Positions 1 to 9,000 are shown, numbered from the stretch's first letter. The stretch: DNA of 64,000 nt from Paraburkholderia sp. BL10I2N1 (GCF_004361815.1 NZ_SNWA01000004.1:62001-126000), one strand, 5' to 3'. Notes: generated from the letters alone by a model not told the origin. Program-made: numbers and translations.

Positions 1-361
1 GATGCCGCTGCATGCGACGTTGCGTGCCATCGATCCCACTACGCTGCGGGCGGCCGCCATCTGCGGTGCAAGCCGCTGGCAGGCATTCTGGCGGGTGCTG
101 GTACCACTCGCCATGCCGGGTATCGCCAGTGGCGCGCTGATGGTGTTCGTGATGGCGCTCGGGTATTTCGTCACGCCCGCGCTGCTCGGCGGCCCTGAAT
201 ACATGATGCTGGCTGAACTGATCGCGCAACTCGTGCAGCAGTTGTTGAACTGGGGGCTTGCCGGCGCCGCCGCGTTCGTCCTGCTGCTCGTCACGCTGTC
301 GCTGTACGCCGTGCAGCTGCGTTTTTCGGGCCGTGCCGCGGATACTACAGGAGCCCACTGA
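1..361 (+). CDS. ABC transporter permease, polyamine type (5' truncated)
   Basis: C-terminal part of an inner-membrane permease of the PotB/binding-protein-dependent importer family; the frame is open to the left edge, so the start lies outside the window. The visible 119 residues begin inside the EAA loop (LRAAAICGASRWQAFWRVL, followed by a conserved LP pair), which docks on the ATPase, and continue with two or three hydrophobic segments. It is followed after one base by a second permease and then an ATPase, so it is the first permease of the pair. The substrate-binding protein is probably upstream and not visible. The family moves polyamines, opines or related small cations; the substrate cannot be read from this fragment. 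Confidence 0.85.
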   Translation, partial: MPLHATLRAIDPTTLRAAAICGASRWQAFWRVLVPLAMPGIASGALMVFVMALGYFVTPALLGGPEYMMLAELIAQLVQQLLNWGLAGAAAFVLLLVTLSLYAVQLRFSGRAADTTGAH

Positions 362-362
362 C

Positions 363-1160
363 ATGCTGCTCGATTTCGATCGTCTCGGACCCTTGCGCTG
401 GATGTTGCTTGGCGTAGGCACGGCGGTGTCGCTGTTCCTGCTGCTGCCGGTGCTATTCATCGTCGCGCTCTCGTTCGGCAATTCCCAGTGGCTCATGTTT
501 CCGCCGCCAGGCTGGACGCTGCAGTGGTATAGCGAGCTGTTTTCCGACCCGGGCTGGCTCGATTCGCTGATGACGAGCCTCGAACTCGGACTCGTCGTGA
601 TGGTGCTCTCGGTCACGCTTGGCCTCTTTGCATCGCTCGCGTTGACGCGCGGCAATTTTCGCGGCCGCGCGCTGCTCAAAGCGTTTTTTCTTACGCCGAT
701 GGTGCTGCCTGTCGTCGTGCTCGCCGTGGCCTTGTACGGGTTTTTCCTGCGTATTGGGTTGACCGGGACCCTGGTCGGCTTCGTAATCGGGCATCTCATC
801 ATCGCGTTGCCATTCTCGATCATCGCAATCAGCAATTCGCTGGAGGGGTTCGATACGTCGCTGGAAGATGCCGCGCTGATCTGCGGCGCTGGCCCGTTCG
901 AAGTGAAATGGCGAGTCACGTTGCCGGCCATCCGTCTGGGGCTGTTCGCCGCTGCGATCTTCTCGTTTCTGGCTTCGTGGGACGAGGTGGTGGTCTCGAT
1001 CTTCATGTCGAGCCCGTTGCTGCAGACGCTGCCTGTGCGAATCTGGAGTACGTTGCGGCAAGACCTGACGCCAGTCATCGCGGCCGCCTCGTCGCTGCTG
1101 GTCGGACTGACTGTCGTGCTGATGTTGCTGGGACTTGTTCTCAAGAGGGATAAATCGTGA
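363..1160 (+). CDS. ABC transporter permease, PotC-like
   Basis: Second inner-membrane permease (265 aa) of the importer. Start taken at the ATG one base after the upstream stop; a longer frame from 258 would overlap the first permease and add a non-conserved leader. About six hydrophobic segments are visible, with the EAA-type loop LEDAALICGAGPFEVKWRVTLPAI near residues 180-205, where permeases of this family contact the ATPase. Length fits PotC/YdcV proteins. It overlaps the ATPase gene by four bases, so the proteins are almost certainly made from one transcript in fixed ratio. Substrate inferred only as polyamine-like from the family. Confidence 0.9.
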   Translation: MLLDFDRLGPLRWMLLGVGTAVSLFLLLPVLFIVALSFGNSQWLMFPPPGWTLQWYSELFSDPGWLDSLMTSLELGLVVMVLSVTLGLFASLALTRGNFRGRALLKAFFLTPMVLPVVVLAVALYGFFLRIGLTGTLVGFVIGHLIIALPFSIIAISNSLEGFDTSLEDAALICGAGPFEVKWRVTLPAIRLGLFAAAIFSFLASWDEVVVSIFMSSPLLQTLPVRIWSTLRQDLTPVIAAASSLLVGLTVVLMLLGLVLKRDKS

Positions 1161-2239
1161 GCTCACCGTTTTTGCAGATCCAACGTCTTCGCAAGACCTA
1201 CGATCAGGTCGTGGCCATCGACCACGTCTCGCTCGATATCAGGAAGGGCGAGTTCATGACGTTTCTCGGGCCATCTGGCTCGGGCAAGAGCACGACGCTG
1301 TACATCGTCGCTGGATTCCAGTCGCCCACTGAAGGACGCGTGCTGCTGGACGGCAAGTCGCTGCTTTCCGTCGCGCCGAACCGTCGCAACATCGGCATGG
1401 TTTTTCAGCGCTACACGCTGTTTCCGCATCTCACCGTCGGTGAGAACGTCGCGTTTCCACTGCGCGTGAGGCGCTTGCCAGACGCGAAAGTGCGCGCGAA
1501 AGTCGAGCAGATGCTGAAGCTCGTGCATCTTGCCGACTGCCGCGACCGGATGCCCGGCCAATTGTCGGGCGGGATGCAGCAGCGCGTGGCGATTGCCCGC
1601 GCGCTCGCCTACGATCCGCCGGTTTTGCTGATGGATGAGCCGCTTTCCGCGCTCGACAAGAAGCTGCGAGAAGAGCTGCAAACCGAACTGCGCAGGATCC
1701 ACCAGGAGACCGGCGTGACGATCCTGTACGTGACGCATGATCAGGAGGAGGCGCTGCGTCTGTCCGATCGCATCGCGGTATTCAACAAAGGGCGCATCGA
1801 ACAGGTCGGCACGGGCGAGGAGTTGTACGGCGCGCCGGCATCGCGCTTCGTGGCGAGCTTCATTGGCAACTCGAACTTTCTTCCGGTTACGCTGGCAGGC
1901 GGCAAGGGCGATTCACATGCGGTTTTTCCAAACGGCAGGCCCGTCCCGCTGGGAAGTTTCGACCCTGTTCTCAGCGCGGGCGATGATGCTGCGCTCATGC
2001 TGCGTCCGGAACAGATCCGCATCCGGGCACAGCCTGCTCAGGCGGCGGACATCGGTTTGCCGGTCGTGATCCGCGACGTCACGTATCTGGGCGACACCAT
2101 GCACTATTCCGTCGCGACACCCTGGCAACAGGAGATCGCCGTGCGCACCTCGGCGGGGCAGCGCGAAGCGAATCTCAGTGTGGGGGCCCAGGCATGGCTC
2201 GACTGGGACAGGGTCAGCGCGCGGGTTTTTCCGGGGTGA
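1157..2239 (+). CDS. ABC transporter ATP-binding protein, PotA-like
   Basis: Cytoplasmic ATPase (360 aa) that powers the two preceding permeases. It starts at GTG inside the overlap GTGA with the upstream stop. Visible motifs: Walker A GPSGSGKST near residue 40, Q-loop MVFQRYTLFPHL, signature LSGGMQQRVAIARAL, Walker B VLLMDEPLSALD, and the switch His in YVTHDQEEAL. The C-terminal 120 residues form the TOBE regulatory region usual for PotA/FbpC/UgpC proteins. It is the last gene of the importer operon; about 90 bases separate it from the GntR gene, which has its own operator-like site. Confidence 0.93.
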   Translation: MSSPFLQIQRLRKTYDQVVAIDHVSLDIRKGEFMTFLGPSGSGKSTTLYIVAGFQSPTEGRVLLDGKSLLSVAPNRRNIGMVFQRYTLFPHLTVGENVAFPLRVRRLPDAKVRAKVEQMLKLVHLADCRDRMPGQLSGGMQQRVAIARALAYDPPVLLMDEPLSALDKKLREELQTELRRIHQETGVTILYVTHDQEEALRLSDRIAVFNKGRIEQVGTGEELYGAPASRFVASFIGNSNFLPVTLAGGKGDSHAVFPNGRPVPLGSFDPVLSAGDDAALMLRPEQIRIRAQPAQAADIGLPVVIRDVTYLGDTMHYSVATPWQQEIAVRTSAGQREANLSVGAQAWLDWDRVSARVFPG

Positions 2240-2279
2240 GTGTAGGTGCGGGTGGTTTGAGGTATTTCCTGTGCGATAC

Positions 2280-2293
2280 TATGGGATTCCAAA
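2280..2293. promoter_or_regulatory. Putative GntR operator, autoregulatory copy
   Basis: Dyad TATGG-GATT-CCAAA about 37 bases upstream of the GntR start at 2330. The same arrangement, TATGG-AATA-CCATA, occurs at 3131-3144 before the next operon. FadR/VanR-type regulators bind short dyads of this size, so this is a likely autoregulatory site. Role is inferred from the repeated motif and position only. Confidence 0.45.
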
Positions 2294-2329
2294 TACCAAC
2301 CGGTTCGAGTATTGCCCGGAGAGCTGACC

Positions 2330-3016
2330 ATGATGGATCAAATGCGTGTCGACCGCAGTGCGCCGACCCTGCGCGAGCTGACACTGGAGAAGTTGCGCGA
2401 CGCGATTTCGCAGGGTTTTTATCGTCCTGGCGACCGTTTGATCGAACGCACGCTGTGCGATCAACTCGGCGTGAGCCGCACGGTGGTGCGCGAAGTGCTG
2501 CGCCATCTCGAGACTGAGGGTCTCGTCGAAACGGTGACGCATTCCGGGCCGGTGGTCGCGCGGCTCGACCCGGAGCAGGTTCAGGAAATCTATGAGATTC
2601 GCGCGTTGCTCGAGTCGGAGGCTGCGCGCGCGTGTGCCGAACATGCCACGCCAGCCCTCGTCAAGCAGCTGCGCGAAATTCGCAAGGAGATCGAAGATGC
2701 CTTCGATCAATCGGACTTCAAGCGCGTACTGGCGTACACCGAGCGCTTCTACGAGGCGATGTTTGCCGGTGCACGAAAGCCGATGATGCATCAGGTGGTC
2801 AAGTCGCTGAATGGCCGCATCAACCTGCTGCGCGCTGTCACGATCTCGTCGCCGGGGCGCGGCACAGATTCGAATCGCGAGATGAACAAGCTGCTCTCGG
2901 CCATCGCAAAGAAAGACGGCGAAGCCGCTGCCGCGGCTTCACTCGAACACGTGAGGCGCACGTCAGTCATTGCGATGGCTGCGCTCGCTGAAAAGGTCTC
3001 CGAAGAAAGCGCCTGA
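2330..3016 (+). CDS. GntR-family transcriptional regulator (FadR/FCD type)
   Basis: DNA-binding regulator of 228 aa. The N-terminal winged helix spans about residues 10-75, including the recognition helix region GVSRTVVREVLRHLETEGLV. The C-terminal all-helical FCD domain (about 85-215) contains the acidic/His metal- or acid-binding pattern usual in this subfamily (EIRALLESEAAR). I chose the ATG at 2330 because GGAGAG sits about eight bases before it; a TTG at 2312 is possible but less likely. It lies between the importer operon and the AA_synth/hydrolase/flavin reductase operon, and similar dyads precede it and that operon, so it probably controls both itself and the downstream genes. Effector unknown, probably a carboxylate. 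Confidence 0.9.
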   Translation: MMDQMRVDRSAPTLRELTLEKLRDAISQGFYRPGDRLIERTLCDQLGVSRTVVREVLRHLETEGLVETVTHSGPVVARLDPEQVQEIYEIRALLESEAARACAEHATPALVKQLREIRKEIEDAFDQSDFKRVLAYTERFYEAMFAGARKPMMHQVVKSLNGRINLLRAVTISSPGRGTDSNREMNKLLSAIAKKDGEAAAAASLEHVRRTSVIAMAALAEKVSEESA

Positions 3017-3033
3017 CCTTCAGTCTTCACCCC

Positions 3034-3065
3034 GAAAAAAACCGCCGATTCCGGCGGTTTTTTTT
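3034..3065 (+). terminator. Rho-independent terminator after GntR gene
   Basis: Perfect stem ACCGCC...GGCGGT with a short loop, flanked by A-run and T-run (eight T), 18 bases after the GntR stop codon. A textbook intrinsic terminator. Confidence 0.9.
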
Positions 3066-3130
3066 CGTGCCTGCGTTTCAGCTCGTTCTCGTAAACCCCT
3101 CCGTCGGCTGAAAAATCTTGCATACGCTAA

Positions 3131-3144
3131 TATGGAATACCATA
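3131..3144. promoter_or_regulatory. Putative GntR operator before AA_synth operon
   Basis: Near-perfect dyad TATGGAATACCATA, 58 bases upstream of the ATG at 3202 and just after the terminator, in an AT-rich pocket suited to a promoter. It matches the site at 2280-2293 in arm sequence and spacing. Confidence 0.5.
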
Positions 3145-3201
3145 ATACATAGAAGGCGCCGTCGCATGAGGCTGCGGCGCATTGTCTGGAGGGGAAGTCT
3201 T

Positions 3202-3789
3202 ATGAAGCTCGAGATTCGCAAGCTGGTTACCTATGTGGAAGACACGTTCATCGAGGGCGGCAAGGTCGCGCCGCGACCCCTGAAACTGTTTGCTGCGGCT
3301 GCGGTGCTGCGCAATCCGTGGGCCGGGCGCGGTTTCGTCGAGGACCTGCGGCCGGAGATTCACGGGCTGGCGCCGCAACTGGGTGAAGTGCTGACGAGCG
3401 CAATCCTCAATATTGCCGGGTCGGGCGAAGCCGTGGAGGGTTACGGTAAAGCGGCGATTGTCGGCACGGCGGGCGAAGTCGAACACGCGTCAGCGCTGAT
3501 CCACACGCTTCGCTTCGGCAACAAGTTCCGCGAAGCGGTTGGCGCGAAGAGCTATCTGAGCTTTACGAACCTGCGCGGTGGCCCGAACACCCCCGTCACG
3601 ATTCCGTTGATGCACAAGGGCGACGAAGGCATGCGCTCGCACTACCTCACCATCCAGTTCTCGATCGTGGATGCGCCTGCGCCTGACGAGCTTGTCATCG
3701 CGCTGGGTGCGTCGATCGGGGGCCGGCCGCATCACCGTATCGGCGACCGCTATCAGGATCTGAAGGAGCTGGGGACCCATGAAGCATGA
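3202..3789 (+). CDS. Amino acid synthesis (AA_synth, DUF1185) family protein
   Basis: 195-aa cytoplasmic protein, recognised as the AA_synth/DUF1185 family from its overall pattern: N-terminal MKLEIRKLVTYVEDTFIEGG, a central G-rich stretch (ILNIAGSGEAVEGYGKAAIVG) and a C-terminal VIALGASIGGRPHHRIGD. The family's biochemical role is not established despite its name. Start chosen at 3202, eight bases after GGAGGGG; longer frames begin with low-complexity Arg. It overlaps the next gene by 11 bases, indicating an operon with the hydrolase and flavin reductase. Neighbours suggest a catabolic pathway for a small nitrogenous compound, with this protein in an unknown step. Confidence 0.85.
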   Translation: MKLEIRKLVTYVEDTFIEGGKVAPRPLKLFAAAAVLRNPWAGRGFVEDLRPEIHGLAPQLGEVLTSAILNIAGSGEAVEGYGKAAIVGTAGEVEHASALIHTLRFGNKFREAVGAKSYLSFTNLRGGPNTPVTIPLMHKGDEGMRSHYLTIQFSIVDAPAPDELVIALGASIGGRPHHRIGDRYQDLKELGTHEA

Positions 3790-4606
3790 AGCCGTCATGG
3801 GCCGTATGTCGATGAACGGTGAGTTCGACGGCACGGCATACAGCATTGCGGGCAACGGCGAAGCGCTCGTCCTCATCCACGGCGTGGGAATGAATCGCCG
3901 CGTCTGGGCGCCGCAAGTGGAGGCGTTGCAGGCGCACTTTCGGGTCATCACCTACGACATGCTCGGGCACGGCGCGAGTCGCTTGCCGGCAATCTCTCCG
4001 CAACTGGACGAATACGCCGCGCAGTTGCTGTCCCTGCTGAACCACTTCGAGATCGAGATCGCACATGTGGTCGGCCATTCGATGGGCTCGCTGATCGCTC
4101 TCGAATTCGCGTTGCGTTATCCCGCGCGCGTGTCGAGTGTGACGGCGCTCAACGCGGTGTACGACCGAACGCCGACGCAGCGGGCGGCCGTGATGCAGCG
4201 TGCTGCGTCGCTCGGAGGCAGCCTCGAGCAGCCCGGTATCGATGCGACGATCGCGCGCTGGTTCGACGACCCGGTGCCGGGCCATCTCGCCGACGTTGCG
4301 GAGCTCGTGCGTTCATTGCTGGAAACGGTGAATCCCGAGGGCTATGCGCGGACCTACCGGCTTTTTGCGAGTTCGGATCAGGCCCATGTGGGCCGCCTAC
4401 CGCAACTTGCCGTACCGGCGCTTTTCATGACGGGTGAGTGCGATCCGAATTCCAGCCCCGCCATGTCGCTTTCGATGGCGGCAGCAGCCCCGGGGGCGCG
4501 CGCTGAGATCATTCCCAATGAACGGCACATGATGAACATCACGGCGCCCGCGATCGTGAACCAGCGGCTTCTGCATTTTATCCATGACGTGAGCCGCCAG
4601 TCCTGA
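3779..4606 (+). CDS. Alpha/beta hydrolase
   Basis: 275-aa soluble hydrolase of the alpha/beta fold. Seen in order: oxyanion-loop HGVGMN near residue 38, nucleophile elbow GHSMGS around residue 103, an acidic residue in FMTGECDPNSSP, and the catalytic His in NERHMMN near residue 250. Size fits RutD/3-oxoadipate enol-lactonase-like members; substrate class is not decided by sequence. A second in-frame ATG at 3797 could also be the start. It overlaps the AA_synth gene by 11 bases and is 11 bases from the flavin reductase gene, so all three form one operon. A hydrolase next to a flavin reductase recalls pyrimidine-ring (Rut-like) or monooxygenase pathways, but no monooxygenase is in the window. 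Confidence 0.88.
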   Translation: MKHEAVMGRMSMNGEFDGTAYSIAGNGEALVLIHGVGMNRRVWAPQVEALQAHFRVITYDMLGHGASRLPAISPQLDEYAAQLLSLLNHFEIEIAHVVGHSMGSLIALEFALRYPARVSSVTALNAVYDRTPTQRAAVMQRAASLGGSLEQPGIDATIARWFDDPVPGHLADVAELVRSLLETVNPEGYARTYRLFASSDQAHVGRLPQLAVPALFMTGECDPNSSPAMSLSMAAAAPGARAEIIPNERHMMNITAPAIVNQRLLHFIHDVSRQS

Positions 4607-4617
4607 GGAGCAGCAAC

Positions 4618-5544
4618 ATGTCCGAATCCGCTTTCGATGTCGTTGAATTTCGCCGCGCGCTGGGCGCGTTCGTCACGGGCGTGACCGTCGTGACGACGAT
4701 TCAACCTGACGGTTCACCGCGTGGCTTTACCGCCAACTCGTTTACCTCAGTGTCGCTCGACCCGGCGCTGATCCTCGTTTGCATTGCGAAGACGGCGTCG
4801 AGCCATCCGGTGTTTTCCCAGACCCAGCGCTTCGCGGTCAGCGTGCTTGCGGAAGATCAGCGGCCCGTGTCGGGCGTGTTCGCGTCGAAGGCCGCCGACA
4901 AGTTCGCGCAGGTTGCGTGGCATGTCCGTCGCACCGGCAGCCCGGTGATGGATGGCGCCGCTGCGAGCTTCGACTGCGAGACCCATCAGGTGGTGGATGC
5001 AGGAGACCACATCATCCTGCTTGGCCGGGTCGTGGACTTCGCGCACTCCAGTGCCACACCGCTCGGTTATTGCCGTGGCGCGTATGTGGACTTCAGCCTG
5101 TCGCAGGACGCCCTGGCTGCAACCGGGCAGCGTGCGCAGGTTGGCGCGATTCTCGAGCATCCGGAGGGACTCGTTTTGATCAGAACGGCGGCAGGGTTGC
5201 AATTGCCGACCGGCACGCGGCTCGAACCGCTTTCCGACGCGGGGAGTCTGCGCGGTGTGCTCGGTGGCTGTCACCTGAACGCGAATCTGGATTTTCTGTT
5301 CGCGGTGTTTGAAGCGAAAGGCGTAACGAACATTTATTATCGCGGGCGCGTAGTGGACGATGGCCCCGTGGGCACAGATGTTTGCTATGTGCCGCTCAAC
5401 GCCATACCGTGGGACGAGATTCGCGATCCGGCCGTTCAGTCCATGCTGCGCCGTTATGTGAAGGAACGCACCGAGGACGCGTTCGGCATCTATGTCGGCG
5501 ATGTCGAAACGGGCACTGTACAGTCGCTTGTTTCAAATGCGTGA
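4618..5544 (+). CDS. Flavin reductase with C-terminal extension (Nudix-like)
   Basis: 308-aa protein. Residues 1-160 are a flavin reductase-like FMN-binding domain (FRRALGAFVTGVTVVTT, GFTANSFTSVSLDPALILVCIAK, and GDHIILLGRVVDF near 135), which supplies reduced flavin to a monooxygenase using NAD(P)H. Residues 175-305 form an added domain (AILEHPEGLVLIRT... GVTNIYYRGRV) whose pattern resembles a Nudix fold with a degenerate Nudix box; that assignment is tentative. Ordinary flavin reductases of this class are about 160-190 aa, so the fusion is unusual. GAGGAG lies ahead of the ATG. Last gene of the AA_synth operon; a strong hairpin follows. Confidence 0.87.
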   Translation: MSESAFDVVEFRRALGAFVTGVTVVTTIQPDGSPRGFTANSFTSVSLDPALILVCIAKTASSHPVFSQTQRFAVSVLAEDQRPVSGVFASKAADKFAQVAWHVRRTGSPVMDGAAASFDCETHQVVDAGDHIILLGRVVDFAHSSATPLGYCRGAYVDFSLSQDALAATGQRAQVGAILEHPEGLVLIRTAAGLQLPTGTRLEPLSDAGSLRGVLGGCHLNANLDFLFAVFEAKGVTNIYYRGRVVDDGPVGTDVCYVPLNAIPWDEIRDPAVQSMLRRYVKERTEDAFGIYVGDVETGTVQSLVSNA

Positions 5545-5547
5545 ACG

Positions 5548-5581
5548 ATGTGGCGGCTTCGGTCGTAACAGCCGCCACATC
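5548..5581. terminator. Hairpin between convergent genes
   Basis: Perfect 12-bp stem GATGTGGCGGCT / AGCCGCCACATC with a 10-base loop, four bases after the flavin reductase stop and before the convergent ETF-QO gene. T-run is weak, so it may be a bidirectional terminator or an mRNA end stabiliser. Confidence 0.6.
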
Positions 5582-5696
5582 GCGCGTTTAGCCTTGCTTG
5601 ATGGTTGTGATCTCGAACAGGCTCGTCGAGCCCGGCGAGAGACGTGTGTGGATGATGCATCTTCCGCGTGATTCGGTTGCGGTGAAAACCGTGAAG

Positions 5697-7370
5697 CTAC
5701 ATATTCGAATAGTTCGGTCCGCCGCCGCCTTCCGGCGTGACCCACACGATATTCTGCGTCGGGTCCTTGATGTCACAGGTCTTGCAGTGCACGCAGTTCT
5801 GCGCGTTGATCACGAGGCGTTCGCTGCTGTCCTCGTTCTTCACGAACTCGTACACGGCTGCCGGGCAGTAGCGGCTTTCCGGTCCTGCGTACGTCTGCAG
5901 GTTCACGTTCACCGGCACTGAGGCGTCTTTCAGCGTCAGGTGCGCCGGCTGGTTCTCTTCATGATTCGTGTTCGAGATGAACACCGACGACAGCCGGTCG
6001 AACGTCAGCTTGCCGTCCGGCTTCGGATAGTCGATCGGCTTGCACTGCGAAGCGGGCCTGAGCATCTCGTGATCCCAGTGCTGGTGATGCAGCGTCCACG
6101 GCACGTTGCCGCCCAGCAGCTTCTGCTCCAGTCCGACCATCACGGTGCCTAGATACAGGCCCTTGCTCATCCACTGCTTGAAGTTGCGCGCGCGGTACAG
6201 CTCGGTGTGCAGCCACGACTGTTTGAACGCTTGCGGATAGGCGGCCAGTTCGTCCGCCTGACGGCCGGCCTGGACCGCGTCGAAGGCCGCATCGGCGACC
6301 AGCATGCCGGTTTTGATCGCGGCGTGACTGCCCTTGATGCGCGAGGCGTTCAGGAACCCCGCATCGTCACCCACGAGCGCCCCGCCCGGGAACACGAGCT
6401 TGGGCAGCGACATCAGGCCACCGGCGGTAATGGCCCGCGCCCCGTACGACACCCGCTTGCCGCCTTCGAGGAACGTGCGGATCGACGGATGCGTCTTGTA
6501 GCGCTGGAATTCCTCGAACGGCGACAGGTACGGATTGGAATACCCGAGCCCGACGACAAAGCCCACCATCACCTGGTTGTTGTCGATGTGATAGAGGAAC
6601 GAGCCGCCGTAGGTGTCGCTTTCCAGCGGCCAGCCGGCGGTGTGGATCACCAGCCCCGGCCTGTGCTTCGCCGGATCGATTTCCCACAACTCCTTGATGC
6701 CGATGCCGTAGACCTGCGGATCGACACCGTCGCGCAGTTTGAATCTGTCATGCAGCTGGCGGCCCAGATGGCCGCGCGCGCCTTCGCAGAACAGCGTGTA
6801 TCTGGCGCGCAGCTCCATGCCGAGCTGGAAGTTTTCGGTCGGCTCGCCGTCCTTGCCGATGCCCAGATTGCCGGTCGCCACGCCTTTGACCGAGCCGTCA
6901 TCGTTGTACAGCACTTCGGCGGCGGGAAAACCCGGAAAGATCTCGACGCCGAGCGCCTCGGCCTGCTGGCCCAGCCAGCGCGTGACGTTCGCGAGGCTGA
7001 TGACGTAGTTACCTTCATTCCTGAAGTTATCCGGCAGCAGCCAGTGCGGCACGCTCTTCGCGCCGGTCGCCGACAGGAACAGGAAGCGGTCTTCGGTCAC
7101 CGGCACATCGAGCGGCGCGCCTTTTTCCTTCCAGTCCGGGATCAGTTCGTTGAGTGCGCGCGGGTCCATCACCGCGCCGGAGAGGATGTGCGCGCCGATC
7201 TCCGAGCCTTTTTCCAGTACGCAGACGCCGAACTCGACGCCTTTCTCCTGCGCGCGCTGCTTCAGACGGATCGCCGCGGACAGGCCAGCCGGGCCGCCGC
7301 CGACGATCACGACGTCGTATTCCATCGACTCGCGCGGGCCGTATTGCTCAATGAGCGTGTCGCTTTGCAT
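5697..7370 (-). CDS. Electron transfer flavoprotein-ubiquinone oxidoreductase
   Basis: 557-aa membrane-associated FAD/[4Fe-4S] enzyme that takes electrons from reduced ETF and passes them to ubiquinone. N-terminal dinucleotide-binding motif DVVIVGGGPAGLSAAIRL (about residues 19-37), a long FAD/quinone domain, and C-terminal cluster ligands in the ferredoxin-like stretch CVHCKTCDIKDPTQNI with an earlier Cys in SRYCPAAVYEF. Length agrees with the family. The start at 7370 has no convincing ribosome site; Met16 is an alternative. It is the last gene of a five-gene minus-strand operon (DAO flavoenzyme, etfB, etfA, hutD, this gene), 11 bases after hutD, so it probably serves that flavoenzyme specifically. 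Confidence 0.95.
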   Translation of the reverse strand: MQSDTLIEQYGPRESMEYDVVIVGGGPAGLSAAIRLKQRAQEKGVEFGVCVLEKGSEIGAHILSGAVMDPRALNELIPDWKEKGAPLDVPVTEDRFLFLSATGAKSVPHWLLPDNFRNEGNYVISLANVTRWLGQQAEALGVEIFPGFPAAEVLYNDDGSVKGVATGNLGIGKDGEPTENFQLGMELRARYTLFCEGARGHLGRQLHDRFKLRDGVDPQVYGIGIKELWEIDPAKHRPGLVIHTAGWPLESDTYGGSFLYHIDNNQVMVGFVVGLGYSNPYLSPFEEFQRYKTHPSIRTFLEGGKRVSYGARAITAGGLMSLPKLVFPGGALVGDDAGFLNASRIKGSHAAIKTGMLVADAAFDAVQAGRQADELAAYPQAFKQSWLHTELYRARNFKQWMSKGLYLGTVMVGLEQKLLGGNVPWTLHHQHWDHEMLRPASQCKPIDYPKPDGKLTFDRLSSVFISNTNHEENQPAHLTLKDASVPVNVNLQTYAGPESRYCPAAVYEFVKNEDSSERLVINAQNCVHCKTCDIKDPTQNIVWVTPEGGGGPNYSNM

Positions 7371-7381
7371 GGGAGGCTTCG

Positions 7382-8056
7382 TCAGTTGCTTGCCGCAAGG
7401 CGTTCAACCGTTTCGATCGCGATTGAAACGAGTTGTGCTCCCGGGCCGAACGGGCGAAGGTCCAGGTCTTCCTGTCGTCCTTCCGTCCAGATGCCCTTCA
7501 TCGGTGTGAGCAAAACGTCGCGCAACACCGAACTGGAAACGGTCCATTGCCCGGCAAGGCAGATCAACAGATGGGTCTGCGCTGGCGTGATCCGCAGCGA
7601 GTTCGACGCGATACTGACTGCCGCGCGATAGTTGTCGCGTTGCGTGATGACGTTCAGCACGTTCACGGCGTTCGTCATCATGCTGACCCAGACATGCAGG
7701 TCGCCGGAGAAATGCACGGGCTGCCCCGTGCGGGCAACCAGTTGACCATCTTGCGAATGCAAATCGACTGACCCTTCGTCGAGCAGCAGTAGCGTGCGAT
7801 TGAAGCCGGAAAACTGCGAGAACTTTGCCGCGCCGTTGAGCGTCACGAGGCTGACGCGCCATCCCACGTCGGTACGGTTCGACGGGCCGCGAGCGATTGT
7901 GCGCGTCGTACCGTTGCCATTCGCCCACGGCTCGGGCGGCAGCGCCGCACAGTCGATGAATCGGACAGACGCTTGCGGTTGCAAGGCCATGGCTCGACGG
8001 GGCGAAGCGCAGCAACGCTCAGCGTTCGATGAGGCGCCAGAAAGTGTTGTCGTCAT
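7382..8056 (-). CDS. hutD: HutD/Ves family protein
   Basis: 224-aa cupin-fold protein of the HutD family (Ves in enterobacteria). Diagnostic pattern: [45 protein letters not shown], then a second cupin-like half. HutD occurs in histidine-utilisation operons of pseudomonads, where it tunes expression or urocanate level; its biochemical activity is uncertain. Here it overlaps the etfA stop by four bases (ATGA) and sits inside an ETF operon with no hut genes nearby, which is an unexpected setting. The first 25 residues are not family-like, so the true start may be Met23 or so. Confidence 0.82.
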   Translation of the reverse strand: MTTTLSGASSNAERCCASPRRAMALQPQASVRFIDCAALPPEPWANGNGTTRTIARGPSNRTDVGWRVSLVTLNGAAKFSQFSGFNRTLLLLDEGSVDLHSQDGQLVARTGQPVHFSGDLHVWVSMMTNAVNVLNVITQRDNYRAAVSIASNSLRITPAQTHLLICLAGQWTVSSSVLRDVLLTPMKGIWTEGRQEDLDLRPFGPGAQLVSIAIETVERLAASN

Positions 8057-9000
8057 GGCGCCGCCGGTCCCGCGCTGGTATGGATTTCAAGGTCCTGCAT
8101 GACGTCGAACAGGTCGCAAACGATGCCGAAATCCGCAACCGAGAAGATGGGCGCGTCCGGATCCTTGTTTGCTGCGACGATGATTTTCGAGTCCTTCATC
8201 CCGGCCAGATGCTGGATCGCGCCGGAGATGCCAAACGCGAAATAGACGTCCGGCGCGACTGTCTTGCCGGTCTGCCCGACCTGTGCAGCGTTCGACGCAT
8301 AGCCCGCGTCCACCGCAGCGCGCGAAGCGCCTAGCGCGGCGCCCATCTGTCCGGCGAGCCGGTTGAGCCGGTTCATATTCTCCTTCGACGCAAGGCCCCG
8401 GCCGCCGGAGACCACGACGCGAGCGTTGGCAAGGTCACGTCCCGTCTGTTCGGTGGTTTGCCGTTCAATCAGCCTCGTCTTCGCAAAGCCCGCAACTGGC
8501 TCGAGCGCGACGATTGAGGCGGCGCCACCGCTGCTGGCGACGGGGGCGAACGACGAGGCGCGAAACGTGGCGAACGTCTCGATGCTCGAGCTGGTGACCG
8601 TGGCGATCACACTGCCTGCATAGAGCGGTCGCAGGAAGCGGTTTTGATCGACGACGCCAGTGATATCGGCGAGGAAAGCGCAGCCCGCGAGCGCTGCCGC
8701 GCGCGGCAGCGCACATCGCCCGAGCGTGCGGTGACTGGCGCCGATCAGGGAATACTGGTGCGCGACAACCTGCAGCTGCAAGGCGACCGTTTCGGGCAGC
8801 AGTGCTTCGGCCGGGTCGCAGGCAGCGAGGAGCACGCGCTCGATTCCACTGATCCGCGCTGCTGCTTCTGCGACCGCCGCATCATGAACAAGGATGTCAA
8901 CCGGGAGGCCGCGCTGTGAGACGGCGGCGACAACCCGCAACGTCGATTCCGCGATCACACCGTGGGCGCTGTCCCATTCACCTAATACGAGGCTTCTCAT
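8053..9000 (-). CDS. etfA: Electron transfer flavoprotein alpha subunit
   Basis: 315-aa alpha subunit of the heterodimeric ETF, carrying FAD. The C-terminal FAD domain is clear: [61 protein letters not shown], and [26 protein letters not shown]. It starts at an ATG overlapping the etfB stop by four bases and ends in a four-base overlap with hutD. Together with EtfB and the downstream ETF-QO it carries electrons from a flavin dehydrogenase, most simply the DAO-family enzyme at the head of the operon. Confidence 0.96.
   Translation of the reverse strand: MRSLVLGEWDSAHGVIAESTLRVVAAVSQRGLPVDILVHDAAVAEAAARISGIERVLLAACDPAEALLPETVALQLQVVAHQYSLIGASHRTLGRCALPRAAALAGCAFLADITGVVDQNRFLRPLYAGSVIATVTSSSIETFATFRASSFAPVASSGGAASIVALEPVAGFAKTRLIERQTTEQTGRDLANARVVVSGGRGLASKENMNRLNRLAGQMGAALGASRAAVDAGYASNAAQVGQTGKTVAPDVYFAFGISGAIQHLAGMKDSKIIVAANKDPDAPIFSVADFGIVCDLFDVMQDLEIHTSAGPAAP

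Noticed and set aside
6207..7631. 474-codon plus-strand frame opposite ETF-QO
   Set aside because: Antisense shadow; ETF-QO motifs and cluster ligands are on the minus strand.
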